From an uncultured Bacillota bacterium (GTDB taxonomy: Bacteria > Bacillota > Clostridia > Oscillospirales > Oscillospiraceae), in assembly GCA_947073765.1 (NCBI GenBank), contig CAMTMZ010000005.1, forward strand, positions 20,560 to 84,559: DNA of 64,000 bases. Direction: 5' to 3'. The stretch's first letter is position 1. Each line of letters opens with the position of its first letter. Position numbers and translations under genes: made by a program. The notes beneath the pieces are model-generated. The model was given only the letters and a program-made list of their open reading frames with translations, was not told the DNA's origin and ran no database searches. This document shows, in pieces, positions 42,558 to 51,385 of this stretch.

Positions 42558-43183
42558 AGAAAATAGCCGTTTTAGTGTCTGGAGGGGGCACCAATTTACA
42601 GGCCCTCATCGACGCCCAGTCCCGCGGAGAGATTGTCAACGGCAAAATTTCTGTCGTCATCTCTTCTGTTCCAGAGGTTTACGCTTTAGAACGAGCCCAA
42701 AAAGCTGGTATCCCAAGCTATGTCCTGGATCGGAAATACTACCCCTCCAGCCAGTCCATGACGGTGGCACTGCTGGAAAAATTGCGGGAGCTCTCTATAG
42801 ATGTTGTGGTCATGGCGGGGTTTATGACCATTGTCACCAAAGAGCTTTTTGAGGTTTACAATAATTCCGTGATTAATATTCATCCCGCCCTGATTCCCTC
42901 CTTTGCCGGTCCTGGATGTTATGGCCTCCATGTTCATGAGAAGGCCCTGGCCTACGGTGTAAAGGTCTCCGGGGCCACCGTCCACTTTGTCACTGAGGAG
43001 TGCGACAGCGGGCCCATTATCCTTCAGAAGGCAGTGGATGTCCTTCCGGACGACACTCCGGAAGTCCTTCAGCGCCGCATTATGGAACAATGTGAATGGA
43101 CACTTCTGCCTCAGGCTGTCAGCCTGTTTTGTCAGAACAGGCTGCGGGTAGATGGGCGCGTAGTCCGAATTTTAGAACCATAA
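42554..43183 (+). CDS. purN: Phosphoribosylglycinamide formyltransferase
   Basis: A 209-residue formyl-THF-dependent enzyme. KKIAVLVSGGGTNLQALID is the substrate loop, and INIHPALIPSFAG carries the catalytic Asn and His; VHFVTEECDSGPIILQKAVD holds the conserved Asp. It is fully overlapped in translation with purM (ATGA) and has the family length. Confidence 0.95.
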   Translation: MKKIAVLVSGGGTNLQALIDAQSRGEIVNGKISVVISSVPEVYALERAQKAGIPSYVLDRKYYPSSQSMTVALLEKLRELSIDVVVMAGFMTIVTKELFEVYNNSVINIHPALIPSFAGPGCYGLHVHEKALAYGVKVSGATVHFVTEECDSGPIILQKAVDVLPDDTPEVLQRRIMEQCEWTLLPQAVSLFCQNRLRVDGRVVRILEP

Positions 43184-43195
43184 CAGGAGGCCGCT

Positions 43196-43912
43196 ATGAA
43201 GCTGATTAATTTAAAAGAATATCTTGCAGACAGTTCCTACCCCGGCCGTGGCATCGTCCTGGGCCGCACAGCGGATGATAAAAAGGCGGCTGTCGCCTAT
43301 TTCATTATGGGCCGGAGCGAAAACAGCCGTAACCGTGTCTTTGAAAAAACAGAGGATGGCATACGCACCCGGGCTTTTGATGAGTCGAAGATGACTGACC
43401 CTTCCCTCATCATTTATCACCCTGTTCGCCTGCTGGACAACGGCCTTCTTGTGGTCACCAATGGTGACCAGACTGACACCATTCAGGAAAATATTGCTCA
43501 GGGTCACTGCTACCGCCACGCTCTGAACACCCGAAAGTTCGAACCTGACGGCCCCAACTGGACTCCCCGTATTTCCGGAGTTGTCAAACCGGATGGCTCC
43601 TATAATCTCTCTATCCTCAAGAGTATGGACGGTGATCCCGCCTGTTGCTGCCGGTACTTTTTTGAGTACGACGCCCCCATCGCCGGGATTGGCCACCTGA
43701 TTCATACCTACCAGGAAAATTCCATGCCTCTTCCTTCCTTCCATGGGGAGCCCCGGCGGGTGGTCATTGACGCTACTGATGCCCACTCATGGGCGGAAGA
43801 AATCTGGAGCAGCCTGAACGAGGAAAACAAGGTGTCCCTTTATGTCCAGCTCCTCGACTTGGAAACTGGCGCGCGGGACACCGCAATCATCAATAAATAT
43901 GGGGAGGGCTGA
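43196..43912 (+). CDS. purO: PurO-like IMP cyclohydrolase
   Basis: A 238-residue protein of the PurO-type IMP cyclohydrolase family first known from archaea. YPGRGIVLGRTADDKKAAVAY (split) and YFIMGRSENSRNRVF are its signature. It closes FAICAR to IMP, a job done in most bacteria by the N-terminal domain of PurH. The next gene encodes a stand-alone AICAR transformylase, so the two together replace PurH. AGGAGG precedes the ATG. Confidence 0.88.
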   Translation: MKLINLKEYLADSSYPGRGIVLGRTADDKKAAVAYFIMGRSENSRNRVFEKTEDGIRTRAFDESKMTDPSLIIYHPVRLLDNGLLVVTNGDQTDTIQENIAQGHCYRHALNTRKFEPDGPNWTPRISGVVKPDGSYNLSILKSMDGDPACCCRYFFEYDAPIAGIGHLIHTYQENSMPLPSFHGEPRRVVIDATDAHSWAEEIWSSLNEENKVSLYVQLLDLETGARDTAIINKYGEG

Positions 43913-43915
43913 GCT

Positions 43916-45028
43916 ATGACCAAGCTGGAGCTGAAATACGGTTGCAATCCCAATCAAAAACCCGCCTGTATTTTTATGGAGCGAGGAGAGCTGCCCCTCA
44001 CCGTCCTCAACGGCAAGCCTGGGTATATCAACTTTATGGATGCCCTCAACTCCTGGCAGCTGGTGAAAGCTCTGAAGCAGGCCACCGGGTTGCCTGCCGC
44101 CGCTTCCTTCAAGCATGTTTCCCCCGCCGGCGCAGCACTGGGTCTGCCCCTTAGCGATGTGGAGCGTCAGATCTACTTCGCCCCGGAGGGGAACCTCTCC
44201 CCTGTCGCCTGTGCCTACATCCGAGCCCGGGGCGCTGATCGGCTGTGCTCCTTCGGGGACTGGGCCGCTCTCTCCGACCCCTGCGACGGGGACACCGCCC
44301 GCTTCCTGGCTCTGGAGGTGTCCGACGGCGTCATCGCCCCCGGTTACACCGACGAGGCCCTGGAAATTCTGAGAACCAAGCGCAAGGGCGGATATAATGT
44401 GGTGAAAATTGACCCGAATTACGCCCCTGAACCCATTGAGCGGCGGAACATCTTTGGCATCACCTTTGAGCAAGGCTATAATGACCTTACCATTGATGAA
44501 ACAATATTGGAAAATATCGTTACTCAGAACAAAGACCTGCCGCAGAACATCAAAAACGACATGTTGCTTGCCCTTATTACCTTGAAATATACGCAATCCA
44601 ACTCAGTGTGCTATGTCAAAAACGGCATGACAATTGGCGTAGGCGCCGGCCAGCAGAGCCGCATTCACTGCACCCGTCTGGCTGGGAACAAAGCTGACGT
44701 CTGGTGGCTGCGGCAGCACCCCAAGGTGCTCTCCATCCCTTTCCCGGAAAATGTCCGCCGTCCAGACCGGGACAACGCCATCGACGCCTTCATCAGCGAT
44801 GTTCTCACCCCCCGGGAAAAAGAGGACTGGGTCTCTAAGCTTACTGATGTTACCTTAGGCTCCGATGCCTTCTTCCCCTTTGGTGACAACGTGGAGCGCG
44901 CCAGACAGTCAGGCGTAAAGTATATCGCCCAGCCTGGCGGCTCCATCCGGGACGACCAGGTTATCGAGACCGCGGACAAGTTCGGCATGGTTATGGCGTT
45001 TACGGGTATGCGGCTGTTCCACCACTGA
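43916..45028 (+). CDS. Stand-alone AICAR transformylase (PurH C-terminal domain homologue)
   Basis: A 370-residue protein matching only the transformylase part of PurH: LKYGCNPNQKPACIF, AAASFKHVSPAGAA with the catalytic Lys-His pair, and IGVGAGQQSRIHCTRLAG. It has no IMP cyclohydrolase domain; that activity is supplied by the purO-like gene 3 bases upstream. It formylates AICAR using 10-formyl-THF. Confidence 0.92.
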   Translation: MTKLELKYGCNPNQKPACIFMERGELPLTVLNGKPGYINFMDALNSWQLVKALKQATGLPAAASFKHVSPAGAALGLPLSDVERQIYFAPEGNLSPVACAYIRARGADRLCSFGDWAALSDPCDGDTARFLALEVSDGVIAPGYTDEALEILRTKRKGGYNVVKIDPNYAPEPIERRNIFGITFEQGYNDLTIDETILENIVTQNKDLPQNIKNDMLLALITLKYTQSNSVCYVKNGMTIGVGAGQQSRIHCTRLAGNKADVWWLRQHPKVLSIPFPENVRRPDRDNAIDAFISDVLTPREKEDWVSKLTDVTLGSDAFFPFGDNVERARQSGVKYIAQPGGSIRDDQVIETADKFGMVMAFTGMRLFHH

Positions 45029-45154
45029 CTGCTGTTCCTACTGTGGGACCCGCCACCCTCGGCGCGTCACCCCCTGCCCAATCGCAGTGCAGTATAGGAT
45101 GGCCCCACCCATGGAGGCGGGCTCCACAAATATTCACAGAATGAGGTGTCAAGC

Positions 45155-46414
45155 ATGAAAGTTTTAGTGGTCGGCGGAGGCGGCCGGGAGCATGCCATCT
45201 GCTGGAAGCTGGCCCAGTCCCCCAAGGTAACAGAACTATATTGCGCTCCGGGCAACGGTGGTATTGCCCAGGTGGCGCAGTGTGTCCCCATCAAAGCCAC
45301 TGACGTGGACAAGATGGTTCGGTGGGCCAAGGAAAATGCCATGGACTTTGTCATGGTGGCCCCCGACGACCCTCTGGCCCTGGGAATGGTGGACGCTCTG
45401 GAGGCGGTCGGCATTCCCGCCTTTGGCCCCCGGGCCAACGCCGCCATTATTGAGGCCAGCAAGGCCTTTTCCAAGGAACTGATGAAAAAATACCGCATCC
45501 CCACCGCCCAGTATGAGACCTTCACCGACTTGGACAAGGCCCTTACCTACATCCGGAAGCAGGGTGCCCCCATCGTGGTGAAGGCCGACGGCCTGGCTTT
45601 GGGCAAGGGCGTGGTGGTGGCCGCCACAGTGGAGGAGGCCGAGACCGCTGTCCGGGAGATGATGGAAGCTAAGAAGTTCGGGGCGTCAGGCTCCACAGTA
45701 GTTATCGAGGAGTGCATGATGGGCCCAGAGGTAACGGTTCTGGCCTTCTGCGACGGAGAGCACCTGGTCCCCATGCTATCCAGCCAGGACCACAAGCGGG
45801 CTTATGACGGCAACCAGGGCCCCAACACTGGCGGGATGGGGGCATTCTGCCCCTCCCCCAAGTACACCCCGGAAATTGCGGAACGCTGTGTGAAGGAGAT
45901 CTTCCAGCCTACGGTAAACGCGCTGAAGGCGGAGAACCGTCCCTTCAAGGGGATTATATATTTTGGTCTTATGTTAACTAAAGATGGCCCCCGGGTGGTG
46001 GAATACAACGCCCGCTTTGGCGATCCGGAAACCCAGCCCATCCTGTCCATGCTGGACACCGACCTGATGGACATCTTCCAAGCCTGTGTGGACGGCACGT
46101 TGGACAAGATCGACATAAAGTGGAAGTCTGGCGCCGCCTGCTGTTTGGTCCTCGCCTCGGGAGGGTATCCCGTCAGTTACAAGAGCGGATACCCCATCTC
46201 TGGGCTGATGGAGGCGGAAACCCTTGGGGCCACCGTTTTTCACGCGGGGACCAAAAAGTCCGACAGCGGCGAAATTCTTACCGCTGGAGGGCGGGTGCTG
46301 GGCGTAACTGCCACCGCCCCTTCTCTGGAGGAGGCTATCGCCAAAGCCTACGCCGCCGCAAAACCCATTTCCTTCCAGGATATGCACTTCCGGACCGATA
46401 TTGGGAAGGTTTGA
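45155..46414 (+). CDS. purD: Phosphoribosylamine-glycine ligase
   Basis: A 419-residue ATP-grasp enzyme: VLVVGGGGREHAICWKLAQS, GAPIVVKADGLALGKGVVVA and LSSQDHKRAYDGNQGPNTGG are diagnostic. It makes GAR from phosphoribosylamine. A 126-bp gap separates it from the transformylase, with no clear promoter or gene in it. ATG at 45155 follows GAGGTG. It closes the operon before a strong terminator. Confidence 0.95.
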   Translation: MKVLVVGGGGREHAICWKLAQSPKVTELYCAPGNGGIAQVAQCVPIKATDVDKMVRWAKENAMDFVMVAPDDPLALGMVDALEAVGIPAFGPRANAAIIEASKAFSKELMKKYRIPTAQYETFTDLDKALTYIRKQGAPIVVKADGLALGKGVVVAATVEEAETAVREMMEAKKFGASGSTVVIEECMMGPEVTVLAFCDGEHLVPMLSSQDHKRAYDGNQGPNTGGMGAFCPSPKYTPEIAERCVKEIFQPTVNALKAENRPFKGIIYFGLMLTKDGPRVVEYNARFGDPETQPILSMLDTDLMDIFQACVDGTLDKIDIKWKSGAACCLVLASGGYPVSYKSGYPISGLMEAETLGATVFHAGTKKSDSGEILTAGGRVLGVTATAPSLEEAIAKAYAAAKPISFQDMHFRTDIGKV

Positions 46415-46423
46415 GCAGCTCTC

Positions 46424-46452
46424 AGCCCCCGGCTTCAAGCCGGGGGCTTTTC
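46424..46452 (+). terminator. Purine operon terminator
   Basis: Stem AGCCCCCGGCTT/AAGCCGGGGGCT with a minimal loop, then TTTT. Confidence 0.88.
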
Positions 46453-46470
46453 ACACGGATGAAAGCAAAA

Positions 46471-46502
46471 AGCGCCCCGCTGCTGTAAAGCAGCGGGGCG
46501 CT
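46471..46502 (-). terminator. nifJ terminator
   Basis: Perfect 14-bp stem AGCGCCCCGCTGCT/AGCAGCGGGGCGCT, then TTTTGCTTTC on the minus strand. Confidence 0.88.
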
Positions 46503-46516
46503 TATCGTCCTAAGGA

Positions 46517-49500
46517 TTACTCCTCGCCAAACATCTTCTGCAAGCGGGTCAGCTTGTCGAAGCGGGCCTTGGCGGTCTCCTCGGAGAGGGCGAACAGCTC
46601 CTTGGCGCGGTCGGGGAAGGAGCGGGTCAGGGCGGAGTAGCGGGCCTCATTCATCAGGAACTCCTGGTAGCCGCCGGCGGGGGCCTTGCTGTCCAGGGTG
46701 AAGGGGTTCTTGCCGTCCTTCTTCAGGTCGGGATTGAACCGGAACAGGTTCCAGTAGCCGCACTCCACGGCCTTCTTCATCTCAACCTGGCAGTTTGCCA
46801 TGCCGCCCTTGATAGAGTGCATCTCACAGGGGGAGTAGGCAACAATCAGGGAGGGACCGTGATACGCCTCGGCCTCGGCAATGGCCTTGAGGGTCTGGTT
46901 GGGGTTGGCTCCCATAGACACCTGAGCCACATACACGTAGCCGTAAGTCATGGCGATCTCGGTGAGGGACTTCTTGGGCATCACCTTACCGGCGGCGGCA
47001 AACTGGGCCACCTGACCGATGTTGGAAGCCTTGGAGGCCTGACCGCCGGTGTTGGAGTACACCTCGGTGTCGAACACGAAAATGTTCACATCCTCGCCGG
47101 AGGCCAGCACGTGGTCCACGCCTCCGTAACCGATGTCGTAGGCCCAGCCGTCGCCGCCGAAGATCCACACGGACTTCTTGGCCAGATAGTCCTTCTCCTC
47201 CAGAATAGCTCTGGCCAGCGTACAGGCGGCGCAGTCGCAGTACTGGGCGCCGGACTCCTTCAGCTCCTTGGCATGGGCCTGGAACTCGGGCAGCTTGACG
47301 CCAAAGACCTTCTTAGCCTCTTCACTGTCAACAAAGGCCACAACATCGTCAACAGTCATGATGCTCTCTTCCAGCAGCTTGACGTACTCCTTGGTGGCCT
47401 CGGCGTTGGCCTTTCCGTCCTCCATGGTATCCAGCCACTTTCTCGCGGCGTCCTTCAGGGGCTGATAGGTCTGCGGCACCTTGATGAGGGCCTCGGTCTT
47501 GGCCTTCAGGCGCTCACGGATGGCCTTCTGGCCCAGATACATGCCCAGGCCGTGCTCGGCGTTGTCCTCAAACAGGGAGTTGGCCCAGGCGGGACCCTTC
47601 CCCTCAGGGGTGGTGGCGTAGGGAGAAGTGGCGGCGGGGCCTCCCCAGATGGAAGAACAGCCGGTGGCGTTGGAAATATACATCCGGTCGCCGAAGAGCT
47701 GAGTAATCAGGCGGGCATAGGCGGTCTCAGCGCAGCCGGCACAGGAGCCAGAGAACTCCAGCAGAGGCTTATTGAACTGAGAGCCCTTGACAGACAGGTC
47801 AGCCATCTCCTCCTTGACAGAGACATTGCCCACCATATAGTTGAACACATCCTGCTGAGCAGCCTCCTGCTCCTGAGGCACCATGGCCAAGGCGTCCACG
47901 GGACAGGTCTTCACACACACGGAGCAGCCCATACAGTCCAGGGGGCTGATGGCAATGGCAAACTTATACTGGCCCTTGCCCTTGCCGGCCTTTACATCCA
48001 CAATCTTTGCGGCCTCGGGAGCCTTAGCGGCCTCATCCTCTGTCAAAGCGAAGGGACGAATGGTAGCGTGGGGGCAGACATAGGAGCACTGGTTGCACTG
48101 GATACACTTGGAGGAGTCCCAGGTGGGCACGGCCACGGCCACGCCGCGCTTCTCGTAAGCGGCGGCGCCCAGATCGAAGGTGCCGTCGGCGTAAGGCTCG
48201 AAGGCAGACACAGGCAGGCTGTCGCCATCCATGCGGTCCACGGGGTCCAGTACGTTATTCACCAGATCCACCAGCTTAACGGGGCCGGTGTGCTTGTTCT
48301 CCTTCGGCGCGTCCTGGGCATTCATCCAGGAGTCGGGAACTTCAAACTTGGTAAAGGCGGTAGCACCGGCGTCGATGGCCTTGTGATTCATATCCACAAC
48401 ATCCTGACCCTTCTTCAGGTAGGAGTGGGTGGCGGCATCCTTCATATACTGAATTGCCTCGGTCTCGGGCATCACCTTGGCCAGCTTAAAGAAAGCGGAC
48501 TGGAGAATGGTGTTGGTGCGCTTGCCCATGCCGATGTCCTGAGCCAAATCAATGGCGTTGATGAGGTAGACCTGAATATCGTTCTCAGCGATATACCGCT
48601 TGGCTATGGCGGGCATGTGCTTATCCAGCTCCTCAGGGGTCCACTGGCAGTTGATGAGGAAGGTTCCTCCAGGCTTCACATCCCGGACCATGGGGAAGCC
48701 TTTGACGATATAGGCGGGCACATGACAGGCCACGAAGTCGGCCTTATTGATATAGTAGGGGGCACGGATGGGCTGGTCGCCAAAGCGCAGGTGGCTCACC
48801 GTCACACCGCCGGTCTTCTTGGAATCGTACTGGAAATAGGCCTGCACATACTTGTCGGTGTGGTCGCCGATAATCTTGATGGAGTTCTTGTTGGCGCCCA
48901 CGGTGCCGTCGCCTCCCAGGCCCCAGAACTTGACCTCAATGGTGCCCTCAGCCGCAGTGTTCGGAGCGGCTTTTTCCTCCAGAGAGGTGTTGGTGAGGTC
49001 GTCCACAATGCCCAGCGTGAAGTGGTCCTTAGGCTGAGCCTGGGCCAGATTCTCATACACGGCAAAAACGGAGCGGGGCGGGGTGTCCTTGGAGCCCAGA
49101 CCATACCGGCCGGCAACCACGGTCTTATCCGTAATGCCTGCGCCCGCCAGCGCAGCCACGACATCCATATACAGAGGATCACCCAGCGCGCCGGGTTCCT
49201 TAGTGCGGTCCAGCACGGCGATCTTCTTGGCGGTGGCGGGGATGGCCGCCAACAGCTTGTCAGCCCGGAAGGGACGGTACAGACGGACCTTGACCATACC
49301 CACTTTCTCGCCGTGGGCATTCATATAGTCGATGACTTCCTCCGCCACATCGCAGAAGGAGCCCATACAGATAATCACCCGATCAGCGTCGGGGGCGCCG
49401 TAATAGTTGAACAACTGATAGTCAGTGCCCAACTTGGCGTTGATCTTGCCCATATACTCCTCAACGATCTCAGGCAGGGCGTCATAATATTTATTGGCAG

Positions 49501-50191
49501 CCTCACGGTGCTGGAAGAAGATATCACCATTCTCATGGGAGCCGCGCATAGTGGGGTGCTCGGGGTTCAGGGCGCGAGCGCGGAAAGCGGCCACGGCATC
49601 CATGTCCACCATCTCGCCCAGATCCTTGTAGTCCCAGATCGCTACCTTCTGGATCTCATGGGAGGTGCGGAAGCCGTCGAAGAAATTGATAAAGGGAACA
49701 CGGCCCTTGATCGCGGCCAAGTGGGCCACAGGGGCCAGATCCATGACCTCCTGCACGTTGCCCTCAGCCAGCATGGCAAAGCCGGTTTGGCGGCAGGCCA
49801 TCACGTCAGAGTGGTCGCCAAAGATATTCAGCGACTGGGCAGCCACAGTACGAGCGGACACATGGAACACGCCCGGCAGCAGCTCTCCGGCAATCTTGTA
49901 CATGTTGGGGATCATCAGCAGCAGGCCCTGGGAGGCGGTGTAAGTGGTAGTCAGGGCACCGGCGTTGAGCGAGCCGTGTACAGTACCGGCAGCGCCGGCC
50001 TCAGACTGCATCTCGATCACCTTCACGGTGTTGCCGAAGATGTTCTTCTGGCCCTGGGCAGCCCACTGGTCCACGTAGTCGGCCATGGGGCTGGACGGCG
50101 TGATGGGGTAAATGCCGGCTACCTCAGTAAAAGCGTAGCTGACATACGCAGCGGCATTGTTGCCGTCCATGGTTTTGAATTTTCTTGCCAT
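46517..50191 (-). CDS. nifJ: Pyruvate:ferredoxin (flavodoxin) oxidoreductase
   Basis: A 1224-residue single-chain enzyme turning pyruvate and CoA into acetyl-CoA, CO2 and reduced ferredoxin. Domains in order: pyrimidine-binding TPP domain (GIYPITPSSPMADYVDQWA), gamma domain, ferredoxin domain with CIQCNQCSYVCPHATIRPF and CMGCSVCVKTCPVDAL, and the C-terminal TPP domain with CAGCAETAYARL, GGDGWAYDIGYGGVDH and Cys pair CDCAAC for the proximal cluster. All cluster ligands are seen, so it should be active. It feeds the ferredoxin used by Rnf and Nfn. A long shadow frame on the opposite strand is not a gene. Confidence 0.97.
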   Translation of the reverse strand: MARKFKTMDGNNAAAYVSYAFTEVAGIYPITPSSPMADYVDQWAAQGQKNIFGNTVKVIEMQSEAGAAGTVHGSLNAGALTTTYTASQGLLLMIPNMYKIAGELLPGVFHVSARTVAAQSLNIFGDHSDVMACRQTGFAMLAEGNVQEVMDLAPVAHLAAIKGRVPFINFFDGFRTSHEIQKVAIWDYKDLGEMVDMDAVAAFRARALNPEHPTMRGSHENGDIFFQHREAANKYYDALPEIVEEYMGKINAKLGTDYQLFNYYGAPDADRVIICMGSFCDVAEEVIDYMNAHGEKVGMVKVRLYRPFRADKLLAAIPATAKKIAVLDRTKEPGALGDPLYMDVVAALAGAGITDKTVVAGRYGLGSKDTPPRSVFAVYENLAQAQPKDHFTLGIVDDLTNTSLEEKAAPNTAAEGTIEVKFWGLGGDGTVGANKNSIKIIGDHTDKYVQAYFQYDSKKTGGVTVSHLRFGDQPIRAPYYINKADFVACHVPAYIVKGFPMVRDVKPGGTFLINCQWTPEELDKHMPAIAKRYIAENDIQVYLINAIDLAQDIGMGKRTNTILQSAFFKLAKVMPETEAIQYMKDAATHSYLKKGQDVVDMNHKAIDAGATAFTKFEVPDSWMNAQDAPKENKHTGPVKLVDLVNNVLDPVDRMDGDSLPVSAFEPYADGTFDLGAAAYEKRGVAVAVPTWDSSKCIQCNQCSYVCPHATIRPFALTEDEAAKAPEAAKIVDVKAGKGKGQYKFAIAISPLDCMGCSVCVKTCPVDALAMVPQEQEAAQQDVFNYMVGNVSVKEEMADLSVKGSQFNKPLLEFSGSCAGCAETAYARLITQLFGDRMYISNATGCSSIWGGPAATSPYATTPEGKGPAWANSLFEDNAEHGLGMYLGQKAIRERLKAKTEALIKVPQTYQPLKDAARKWLDTMEDGKANAEATKEYVKLLEESIMTVDDVVAFVDSEEAKKVFGVKLPEFQAHAKELKESGAQYCDCAACTLARAILEEKDYLAKKSVWIFGGDGWAYDIGYGGVDHVLASGEDVNIFVFDTEVYSNTGGQASKASNIGQVAQFAAAGKVMPKKSLTEIAMTYGYVYVAQVSMGANPNQTLKAIAEAEAYHGPSLIVAYSPCEMHSIKGGMANCQVEMKKAVECGYWNLFRFNPDLKKDGKNPFTLDSKAPAGGYQEFLMNEARYSALTRSFPDRAKELFALSEETAKARFDKLTRLQKMFGEE

Positions 50192-50259
50192 AGAAGTTCC
50201 CTACTTTCTTCCTAAATTTGCTTGGATCTTCTGCTCTATTTTACAGGCCTGTCCCCATC

Positions 50260-50272
50260 TGACCAATGGTCA
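50260..50272. promoter_or_regulatory. Palindrome in the nifJ leader
   Basis: TGACCA-A-TGGTCA, a perfect 6-1-6 inverted repeat about 100 bases downstream of the nifJ promoter. It could be a protein-binding site; no regulator can be named. Confidence 0.3.
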
Positions 50273-50367
50273 AAATAGTTATATTTTTCATAGGTGTCTG
50301 GTTATATCGGGACAGTCCCGCAACGGCCCCGGCAGACAGAGCACGTCTTAGGTCTTCATACAAAGGT

Positions 50368-50396
50368 AGTGTATCACTTTTCAGCGGCTTTGTAAA
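50368..50396 (-). promoter_or_regulatory. nifJ promoter
   Basis: TTTACA at 50391-50396 and TACACT at 50368-50373, 17-base spacer. Confidence 0.65.
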
Positions 50397-50467
50397 CTTT
50401 TCTGATGCAATTTCTCCTTCAAAATTCTGGCCTCACAAAGGGACTTTTTCATGGAAAACGCAAAAGC

Positions 50468-50495
50468 CGCCCCGCCGGTTTTCTCCGGCGGGGCG
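50468..50495 (-). terminator. Terminator of the lipoprotein gene
   Basis: Stem CGCCCCGCCGG/CCGGCGGGGCG, then GCTTTTGCGTTTT on the minus strand. Confidence 0.8.
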
Positions 50496-50514
50496 AATGT
50501 ACAAAAATCGAAGA

Positions 50515-51198
50515 TCAGCCGCCCATAGCGGTAGAAGAAATCTTGTTGCCAAACTCAGCGGCATCCTTGGGGATCCACACCTTCTTGGCCTTGCCGTCAA
50601 TCTCCATATCAGCCAGCTCAAAGTCCACGTCAAAGTCAGCGGTCTTGTCAGTGGGCTTGATGTCACCAATCACATTGGCCGCAGCCTTCAGAATAGTCCC
50701 CAGAGCAGCGTCCATATCCTCCATCAGCAGATCAGGGTCCACATCGCTCATTGCCTCAGTCATAGCCTGGGTAATGGCCTCTGGATCAAAGGTATTCACC
50801 GTACAGGTCACCACAGCGGTGCCTGCCTTTTCGTCAGACTCCTTTACCTTTGCAGTGAGCTTAACCTCGCTAAACATAGCGATAAAGGCGTCCACAAAGG
50901 CCTGCATCTCCTCGTTGCTCACGCTGTAGCCCATAGAGGAGAACTGAGAGGTCAGCTGACCGGCCAGTTCCTCATAGATGCCACTCTCCAGGCCCATGTC
51001 CTTGCGGGCCGCAGCCTCATCGGCATAGCCAAACAGCTCCACGGCAGAGGCGGCGTCATCCTTCAAAATCATGTCGAAGAGGACCACAGCCACCTTGTCC
51101 GCGGCGATGGGCGCCTCCTTCTTGCAGCTGGTCAGCGACAGGGAGAACACCATGAGCACAGCCAGCAGCAATGCGGGGATTCTACGGGTTTGTTTCAT
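50515..51198 (-). CDS. Lipoprotein of unknown function, DUF5105-like
   Basis: A 227-residue exported protein: signal MKQTRRIPALLLAVLMVFSL and lipobox SLTSC at residue 25. The mature part is acidic and mostly helical (ELFGYADEAAARKDMG, EEMQAFVDAFIAMFSEV), with an Asp-rich C-terminus. It resembles the DUF5105-type lipoproteins of gut Clostridia; function unknown. It is monocistronic with its own near-consensus promoter and terminator. Confidence 0.7.
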   Translation of the reverse strand: MKQTRRIPALLLAVLMVFSLSLTSCKKEAPIAADKVAVVLFDMILKDDAASAVELFGYADEAAARKDMGLESGIYEELAGQLTSQFSSMGYSVSNEEMQAFVDAFIAMFSEVKLTAKVKESDEKAGTAVVTCTVNTFDPEAITQAMTEAMSDVDPDLLMEDMDAALGTILKAAANVIGDIKPTDKTADFDVDFELADMEIDGKAKKVWIPKDAAEFGNKISSTAMGG

Positions 51199-51244
51199 TG
51201 AAGTCACTCCTTTTTCAACATTCGGCCAAAGGCCGTTGAACCTA

Positions 51245-51273
51245 ATTATACGAGGCCCAATCAGAAAATGCAA
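51245..51273 (-). promoter_or_regulatory. Lipoprotein gene promoter
   Basis: TTGCAT at 51268-51273 and TATAAT at 51245-51250, 17-base spacer. Confidence 0.78.
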
Positions 51274-51317
51274 CCATTAAAATCAGAATTTATAAAATCT
51301 TAATCTTCCCCCTTCTG

Positions 51318-51346
51318 TTGCATTTTTTTCAAAAAACCGATACAAT
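51318..51346 (+). promoter_or_regulatory. Promoter of the comM-like gene
   Basis: TTGCAT at 51318-51323 and TACAAT at 51341-51346, 17-base spacer. Confidence 0.75.
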
Positions 51347-51385
51347 AGGTTTCAGTCAGTTATCACCTGAGTGGGAGGCGGCATT

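Larger units (their letters stand above)
50192..50514. other. nifJ leader region and intergenic space
   Basis: No gene is seen. It holds the nifJ promoter (50368-50396), a roughly 170-nt leader with a CGGGAC/GTCCCG stem, a TGACCA-A-TGGTCA palindrome and the terminator of the neighbouring lipoprotein gene. Confidence 0.6.

Noticed and set aside
46817..50215. 1132-codon open frame on the plus strand opposite nifJ
   Set aside because: It is the shadow of nifJ in a GC-rich genome; no ribosome site, no recognisable domain, and composition dominated by Gly, Leu, His and Val as expected for antisense of this codon usage.
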